A stretch of DNA of 10,532 nt, taken from the NCBI GenBank assembly GCA_903926695.1, contig CAIYKK010000215.1:1-10532 (forward strand), written 5' to 3'. This document shows positions 7,005 to 10,532 of the stretch, in pieces; within the stretch, counting starts at the first letter, position 1, and each line of letters starts with the position of its first letter. The position numbers were made by a program, and so were the translations under genes. The DNA is from an uncultured Burkholderiales bacterium (GTDB lineage Bacteria > Pseudomonadota > Gammaproteobacteria > Burkholderiales > Burkholderiaceae_C). The notes under the pieces are model-generated. The model saw only the letters and a program-made list of their open reading frames with translations. It was not told the origin of the DNA and ran no database searches.

Positions 7005-7471
7005 GAAATTAACTCCGCCCCCGTGGGGGTGTACGCCGTCAAGGTAATAAAGCGGGATTCGTTGGCCTGCAGTTCAATTTGGATAACCAGATCCGGCACG
7101 GGCAGATGGGCGCCTGCTTTTTGCGGCCACTCGACCAGTTTGAGGCCGGAGCTGGCAAAAATGTCGCGAAACCCCGCTTCCTCCCACTCGTGCGGATCAT
7201 TGAAACGGTAAAAATCAAAATGCCAGATTGCCATAGCCCAATTGTGGCCCGGCTGCTGAGCGCAAGTCTGCAATGTGTAAGGTTCTACGACAGCGTAGGT
7301 TGGGCTTTTGATGCGGCCCTGTACGCCCAGGCTGGCGAGCAGGTGGCGCGCAAAAGTGGTCTTTCCGGCGCCCAGATCGCCGTGCAGTTCAATCACGGCG
7401 TTGCCAATCGATGGCTGCTGAGCTAGTGCATGGGCAAATGCGGCTGTGCTGGTCTCGTCTTGCCAAGTCAT
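7001..7471 (-). CDS. tsaE: tRNA threonylcarbamoyladenosine biosynthesis ATPase TsaE
   Basis: TsaE (formerly YjeE) is the P-loop ATPase that, with TsaB and TsaD, loads the threonylcarbamoyl group on A37 of ANN-decoding tRNAs. From ATG 7471 it has 156 residues, the usual length. It shows the Walker A motif GDLGAGKTT, then KSPTYAVVEPYTL, the HFDFYRFNDPHEWEEAGFRD block (Walker B-like region) and LVEWPQKAGAHLP, collinear with E. coli TsaE. The frame is open to 7570, with ATGs at 7519 and 7507. ATG 7471 is chosen because MTWQDETSTAAFAHAL aligns with the family start. No start has a Shine-Dalgarno. A candidate promoter (ATTACA-N17-TATAAA, 7476-7504) would start transcription at about the 7471 ATG, implying a leaderless message, or else a different promoter and start. 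Its stop overlaps the amiC start by 4 nt. Confidence 0.95.
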   Translation of the reverse strand: MTWQDETSTAAFAHALAQQPSIGNAVIELHGDLGAGKTTFARHLLASLGVQGRIKSPTYAVVEPYTLQTCAQQPGHNWAMAIWHFDFYRFNDPHEWEEAGFRDIFASSGLKLVEWPQKAGAHLPVPDLVIQIELQANESRFITLTAYTPTGAELIS

Positions 7472-7483
7472 GTTTTTTATAAT
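7455..7483 (+). promoter_or_regulatory. Candidate queG promoter with perfect -10 box
   Basis: A consensus TATAAT lies at 7478-7483. With a 17-nt spacer the -35 is TCGTCT (7455-7460), which matches TTGACA at only three positions. The predicted start point, about 7490, is the A of the queG ATG, so the transcript would be leaderless. It overlaps the tsaE start region. The call rests mainly on the -10 box and the absence of any other gap in which to place a promoter. Confidence 0.4.
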
Positions 7484-7504
7484 CAATGGATGCCGATCTG
7501 TAAT
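7476..7504 (-). promoter_or_regulatory. Candidate tsaE-amiC promoter inside the queG 5' end
   Basis: On the minus strand ATTACA (7504-7499, four of six consensus) is followed after exactly 17 nt by TATAAA (7481-7476). The predicted start falls at about 7468-7470, essentially on the tsaE ATG. The -10 shares the TTATAA palindrome with the opposing queG -10 box, so the two promoters would compete for the same bases. Confidence 0.4.
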
Positions 7505-8590
7505 CATTGTAACAGTCATCAATTTATTTCTGAAATTCAAATTTTTGCGAGAGAACTCGGATTTTCGCAAATTTTCGTTTCAAGTGTTGATTTGGAGTCA
7601 GCCGAGGCTGGATTATCGGCGTGGCTGGCCGCCGGTTTTCATGGCGACATGCACTACATGGCCGCTCACGGCCTCAAACGGGCGCGCCCGGCGGAGTTGA
7701 TGCCCGGCACCGTGAGCGTGATTACCGCCCGGATGGATTATTTACCATCGGCGACCCCCGCGCTGCCGGGCCAGTGGCAGACCTTGGAATTGAGCCGCCT
7801 GACGCGACCCGCCGAAGGGATCATTTCAGTGTATGCGCGGGGGCGGGACTACCACAAGGTGATGCGCAGCCGCCTGCAAAAGCTTGCCGAGCGCATTGCC
7901 TTGAAAGTGGGCGCGTTCGGCCACCGCGCTTTTACCGACTCGGCCCCGGTGCTCGAAGCCGAGCTGGCGGCGCGCAGCGGCCAGGGCTGGCGCGGCAAAC
8001 ATACGCTGGTGCTCAACCGGCAAGCGGGCTCGATGTTTTTCTTGGGAGAGATTTTTGTCGATATGGCGCTGCCGCCGACCGAGCCGGTCACGCCCCATTG
8101 CGGCAGTTGCCACGCCTGCATTGATATTTGCCCTACGCGGGCCATCGTTGCACCCTACAGAGTGGACGCGAGGCGTTGCATTTCTTACCTGACCATTGAA
8201 CATTACGGCCCGATTCCGTTGGAATTTCGCCCCTTGATGGGTAACCGCATCTACGGTTGCGACGACTGCCAACTGGTTTGCCCCTGGAACAAGTTTGCCC
8301 AGCGCAGCGCGTTGCCTGATTTTGACGAGCGCCAAGGCTTGAGCGGCCAGCAGCTGGTCACTTTGTTTGGCTGGAGCGAGGCGGAATTTTTGCGCTTCAC
8401 CGAAGGCAGCCCGATTCGGCGCATCGGCCATGAACGCTGGCTGCGCAACGTGGCCGTGGCGCTGGGCAACGCTCTGTCCGCCGGTGTGGCGCAGTCCGAG
8501 GCGATCAAGGTCAGTCTAAATGCGCGGGTTGATCACCCGAGCGAAATGGTGCGCGAGCATGTGGCCTGGGCGCTAGCGCAGCAAGCCTAG
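7490..8590 (+). CDS. queG: Epoxyqueuosine reductase QueG
   Basis: QueG reduces epoxyqueuosine to queuosine in the wobble base of GUN-anticodon tRNAs, using cobalamin and two [4Fe-4S] clusters. It has 366 residues from ATG 7490. The DUF1730/cobalamin-binding half contains GFHGDMHYMAAH, ARGRDYHK and TDSAPVLE, with the conserved Asp near residue 150. Then come the ferredoxin-like Cys motifs CGSCHACIDICP (Cys204, 207, 210, 214) and CDDCQLVCPW (Cys257, 260, 264), with RRCISYL (Cys230) and RPLMGNRIYG between. The C-terminus has RRIGHERWLRNVAVALGNA, a HEAT-like helical segment. An in-frame ATG at 7430 exists but would overlap tsaE by 42 nt and add non-family sequence; ATG 7490 matches the E. coli length within about two residues. 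No Shine-Dalgarno is visible. The first 40 codons are distinctly AT-rich, probably because tsaE promoter sequence lies there. In E. coli queG is likewise divergent from this cluster. Confidence 0.95.
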   Translation: MPICNHCNSHQFISEIQIFARELGFSQIFVSSVDLESAEAGLSAWLAAGFHGDMHYMAAHGLKRARPAELMPGTVSVITARMDYLPSATPALPGQWQTLELSRLTRPAEGIISVYARGRDYHKVMRSRLQKLAERIALKVGAFGHRAFTDSAPVLEAELAARSGQGWRGKHTLVLNRQAGSMFFLGEIFVDMALPPTEPVTPHCGSCHACIDICPTRAIVAPYRVDARRCISYLTIEHYGPIPLEFRPLMGNRIYGCDDCQLVCPWNKFAQRSALPDFDERQGLSGQQLVTLFGWSEAEFLRFTEGSPIRRIGHERWLRNVAVALGNALSAGVAQSEAIKVSLNARVDHPSEMVREHVAWALAQQA

Positions 8591-8710
8591 CGCAAACGGC
8601 AGGCTCACCATGCCCAGCAGCGTGGACAGCGTGATGAGCCCGGCCACAAAACCGCCGTTGTAGCCCATGCGCACGGCCAGCACATAAGCGCTCGACGCCG
8701 TCGGCAGCGC
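8573..8710 (-). pseudogene. 3' remnant of an AEC-family (auxin efflux carrier-like) transporter gene
   Basis: Read on the minus strand, the segment encodes ALPTASSAYVLAVRMG, then YNGGFVAGLITLSTLLGM and VSLPFALGLLR, and a TAG stop at 8573-8575. ALPTASSAYVLA-(V/T)RMG followed by a hydrophobic helix with STLL is the usual last part of AEC permeases, which have about 300 residues and ten membrane segments. Only about 46 codons remain; before residue ALPT the frame gives unrelated residues and no start codon in context. The stop overlaps the 3' end of queG by 18 nt. I infer a full gene once converged on queG and was cut off by an insertion/deletion event. Confidence 0.7.
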
Positions 8711-8783
8711 CGTCCAGCTGCGAGTCAAACCGAGTGCAGCTTAAATTGAGTGAAAAATTGTCTTGACTTGGGGGTCCACTTTA
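8711..8783. mobile_element. Probable insertion-sequence end remnant (IS3-like terminus)
   Basis: Between the AEC remnant and the cfa stop lies a short block that belongs to neither gene and is AT-richer than its surroundings. Read from the cfa side it starts TAAAGTGGACCCCCAAG, which resembles IS3-family terminal inverted repeats in general style. On the plus strand one frame ends in a short stretch and TAA about 40 nt before this tip, as expected for a transposase tail. No transposase domain, second end or target duplication is visible, so this is at most a solo end. The assignment is by resemblance only. Confidence 0.35.
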
Positions 8784-10040
8784 GTAGATGTAATCGCGGC
8801 TGAACGGATAAACCGATTGCGCGCCTTTGAGCGTTTCGGCTTTGAAATCGCTGGCGGGCCGGGCGGCCAGCACTTGGTGCAGCGAAATCCAGCCTTGTTC
8901 AAAACTCATGGCGCTGCCCGCCAGATACAGGCGATAAGCGCGCAGGATTTTTTCGGCCCGCTTGGCGCCGCCGTCGCAGGTCAGCACCTGGCGCGCCTGA
9001 TCAAGCCGCGACTCCAGCGCGTCCGACCACGCCCACAGCGTGCGCGCATAGTGCGGGCGCAGGTTTTCGGTATCGACCATTTCCAGCCCGGCGCCCGCCA
9101 GATAAGCCAGCACGTCGCTCACATGCAGCAGCTCGCCGCCGGGAAAAATGTATTTTTCAATGAACTGGCCCATGCCCGCGCCCAGCTCGCGGTGCTTCAG
9201 GCCGCCAGCCGTGATGCCGTGGTTGAGCGCCAGCCCGCCGGGCGCCAGCAGCCGCCTGATCTTGCCGAAATACGCCGCCATGTTGGCCTGCCCGACATGT
9301 TCAAACATGCCGACCGACGAGATTTTGTCGAACAGCCGGTCTTCAGGCATGTCGCGGTAGTCCTGCAACTGGATATGAACCCGCTGGCCCAGGCCTTTTT
9401 GATCAATGAGCTGCTGGACATGGGCGTGCTGGTTTTTCGACAGCGTGATGCCGGTGGCGTTGACGCCGTAATGCTCGGCGGCCCACAGCAGCAGCGCGCC
9501 CCAGCCCGCGCCGATGTCGAGAAAATGCTCGCCGGGCTGCAGCATCAGCTTGCGGCAAATGTGATCGAGCTTGGCTTCCTGTGCCTGCGCCAGCGCCATA
9601 TCCGGCTGGCGGTAATAAGCGCAGGAATACACCTGGCGCGGGTCCAGCCACAGCGCATAAAACGCGTCCGACACGTCGTAATGAAACTCGATTTGCGCCG
9701 CGTCTCGGGCCAGCGTGTGCGCCGTCAGGGACTGGGCGCGCTGCAACAGGCCGGACCACCAGCGGCTCTGGTTTTGCGCCGGGTTGCCCGGCAGCAGCTG
9801 GGTGACTGCCCGCATCACGTCGCGCATCGCGCCTTCGAGCTGCAGCCCGCCCTCGACATATTCCTCGGCCAGCGCGCCAATCTGGCCAGCCTTGAGGCGC
9901 GCCATGCTCGACCAGTTCGACAGCAGCAGCCGCACCGGCGCATCGGGCGCACCCAACTGTTGGCCTTGCGGCAACTGCAGGGCGATACCGGCGGGCAGGG
10001 ATGGCAAGGGCGATGTGGCTGTCAGCAGTGGCTGGCTCAT
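8781..10040 (-). CDS. cfa: Cyclopropane-fatty-acyl-phospholipid synthase
   Basis: Cfa adds a methylene from S-adenosylmethionine across the double bond of unsaturated acyl chains in membrane phospholipids, typically on entry to stationary phase or under acid stress. The 419-residue protein has an N-terminal lipid-binding part (about 30-105), HYDVSDAFYALWL (120-132), YSCAYY with Cys140, the SAM motif FLDIGAGWGALLL (173-185), GITLS (197-201), SVGMFEHVG with Glu247, His274 in LNHGIT, EKYIFPGGEL (295-304) and HYARTLWAW with Tyr331. Cys140, Glu247, His274 and Tyr331 correspond to the E. coli bicarbonate-site residues. ATG 10040 has an excellent Shine-Dalgarno, AAAGGAG at 10048-10054. The stop TAA (8781-8783) coincides with the tip of the probable IS remnant, so the last residue or two may not be original. 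It follows a DUF455 gene by 99 nt but probably has its own promoter. Confidence 0.96.
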   Translation of the reverse strand: MSQPLLTATSPLPSLPAGIALQLPQGQQLGAPDAPVRLLLSNWSSMARLKAGQIGALAEEYVEGGLQLEGAMRDVMRAVTQLLPGNPAQNQSRWWSGLLQRAQSLTAHTLARDAAQIEFHYDVSDAFYALWLDPRQVYSCAYYRQPDMALAQAQEAKLDHICRKLMLQPGEHFLDIGAGWGALLLWAAEHYGVNATGITLSKNQHAHVQQLIDQKGLGQRVHIQLQDYRDMPEDRLFDKISSVGMFEHVGQANMAAYFGKIRRLLAPGGLALNHGITAGGLKHRELGAGMGQFIEKYIFPGGELLHVSDVLAYLAGAGLEMVDTENLRPHYARTLWAWSDALESRLDQARQVLTCDGGAKRAEKILRAYRLYLAGSAMSFEQGWISLHQVLAARPASDFKAETLKGAQSVYPFSRDYIY

Positions 10041-10067
10041 GGGTCAACTCCTTTGGGTGCTGAAAGC

Positions 10068-10096
10068 AGTCTAGCCCGCGCAAAACTTTTTCGCCA
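10068..10096 (-). promoter_or_regulatory. Candidate RpoS-type promoter of cfa
   Basis: On the minus strand GCTAGACT (around 10068-10075) is one base off the CTACACT-type extended -10 used by stationary-phase sigma factor RpoS. At 17 nt upstream TGGCGA (10091-10096) is a poor -35, which RpoS tolerates. Transcription would begin near 10061, giving a leader of about 20 nt that contains the strong Shine-Dalgarno. It fits the known RpoS control of cfa in E. coli; control here is inferred. Confidence 0.3.
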
Positions 10097-10139
10097 TCAC
10101 CCGAAATGGGGTTACCGAATGTTGAGTTTCAGCGCTTTT

Positions 10140-10532
10140 TCAGGCGCTGGCGCAGAGCAACGCCAGCTCGGCGGCGTCAAAACCGGCGGCCCGCCGCGCC
10201 TCCAGATTGAGCGGGCCTTTGAGGCGCGGCGCGCCGTATTGCCGGGACAGTTCCGCGTAAGTGGCCAGCGGCTCCAGCCCGCGCTGGCTGCACAGATGGC
10301 GGTACCAGTGGTTGCCGATGGCGACGTGGCCGATTTCGTCGCGCAGCAAAATGTCCAGAATGGCGACCGCCCGCAGCGCGTCGGGCGAGCCGACCTTGCG
10401 CAGTTTGGCCTGCATGGGCGGCGTGGCGTCCAGCCCGCGCGCTTCGAGCGTGCGCGGCACCAGCGCCATGCGCGCCAGCGCGTCGCCTTCGGTTTTGCGC
10501 GTCATGTCCCACAGGCCGGTGTGGGCCGGAAA
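10140..10532 (-). CDS. DUF455 family ferritin-like protein, C-terminal part (runs off right edge)
   Basis: The last 130 codons of a protein that matches the DUF455 family, a ferritin-like helical-bundle group found widely in Burkholderiales and of unknown biochemical function. Recognisable pieces are LARMALVPRTLEARGLDATP, ILLRDEIGHVAIGNHWYRHL and the end-of-domain block LKGPLNLEARRAAGF. The Glu in TLEARG and the ExxH in DEIGHVAIG are the kind of residues that bind di-metal centres in ferritin-like folds, so metal binding is plausible but unproven. The frame is open through the window edge with no start needed at ATG 10505: the codons upstream (FPAHTGLWD) continue the family sequence. It lies upstream of cfa on the same strand. 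The N-terminal part cannot be judged. Confidence 0.85.
   Translation of the reverse strand, partial: FPAHTGLWDMTRKTEGDALARMALVPRTLEARGLDATPPMQAKLRKVGSPDALRAVAILDILLRDEIGHVAIGNHWYRHLCSQRGLEPLATYAELSRQYGAPRLKGPLNLEARRAAGFDAAELALLCASA

Noticed and set aside
7430..7489. Upstream in-frame ATG extending queG by 20 residues
   Set aside because: The added residues do not fit QueG N-termini and would overlap the tsaE coding region; ATG 7490 gives the family length.
8763..8791. TTGACT box on the plus strand as an outward promoter from the IS remnant
   Set aside because: No acceptable -10 at 16-18 nt, and it would only transcribe antisense to cfa.
10130..10149. Inverted repeat CAGCGC / GCGCTG spanning the DUF455 stop codon, as a terminator
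   Set aside because: Only 6 bp with an 8-nt loop, overlapping the coding end and followed by AAACTC rather than a T-run on the minus strand.

Overview
The window looks like ordinary chromosome from a GC-rich betaproteobacterium, most likely order Burkholderiales and Comamonadaceae-like. This is inferred from the protein families, the wording of their motifs and the gene order; no search was run. All genes are on the minus strand except dedA and queG. There are no rRNA or tRNA genes, CRISPR arrays or complete mobile elements.

Layout, left to right: the 5' part of miaA (minus, runs off the left edge); a lipoprotein-type alpha/beta hydrolase (minus); mutL (minus); a small DUF378 membrane protein (minus); dedA (plus); an OsmB-like glycine-zipper lipoprotein (minus); amiC (minus), overlapped by 4 nt with tsaE (minus); queG (plus), divergent from tsaE; a truncated 3' end of an AEC-family transporter gene (minus) next to what looks like an insertion-sequence terminus; cfa (minus); and the C-terminal part of a DUF455 ferritin-like protein (minus, runs off the right edge).

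The core is an expanded version of the old cluster queG / tsaE-ami-mutL-miaA, known from enterobacteria as queG / nnr-tsaE-amiB-mutL-miaA-hfq. Here nnr is missing. The cluster is opened by two insertions: osmB-like, dedA and DUF378 between amiC and mutL, and the hydrolase between mutL and miaA. The gene set mixes tRNA modification (MiaA, TsaE, QueG), mismatch repair (MutL), cell-wall splitting (AmiC) and envelope or lipid functions (DedA, OsmB-like, DUF378, Cfa).

I do not see a new defence or biosynthetic system. The points most worth checking are: (1) an in-frame Gly/Ala/Asn/Ser-rich tandem repeat inside the normally well-conserved N-terminal half of MutL; (2) a 15-bp-arm hairpin in front of miaA, fully pairable (with one G-U) only in the miaA-sense RNA; (3) queG and tsaE start codons 18 nt apart, with candidate promoters whose start points fall at the ATGs, suggesting leaderless messages; and (4) a deletion scar in which an AEC gene remnant abuts an IS-like end that appears to supply the cfa stop codon.
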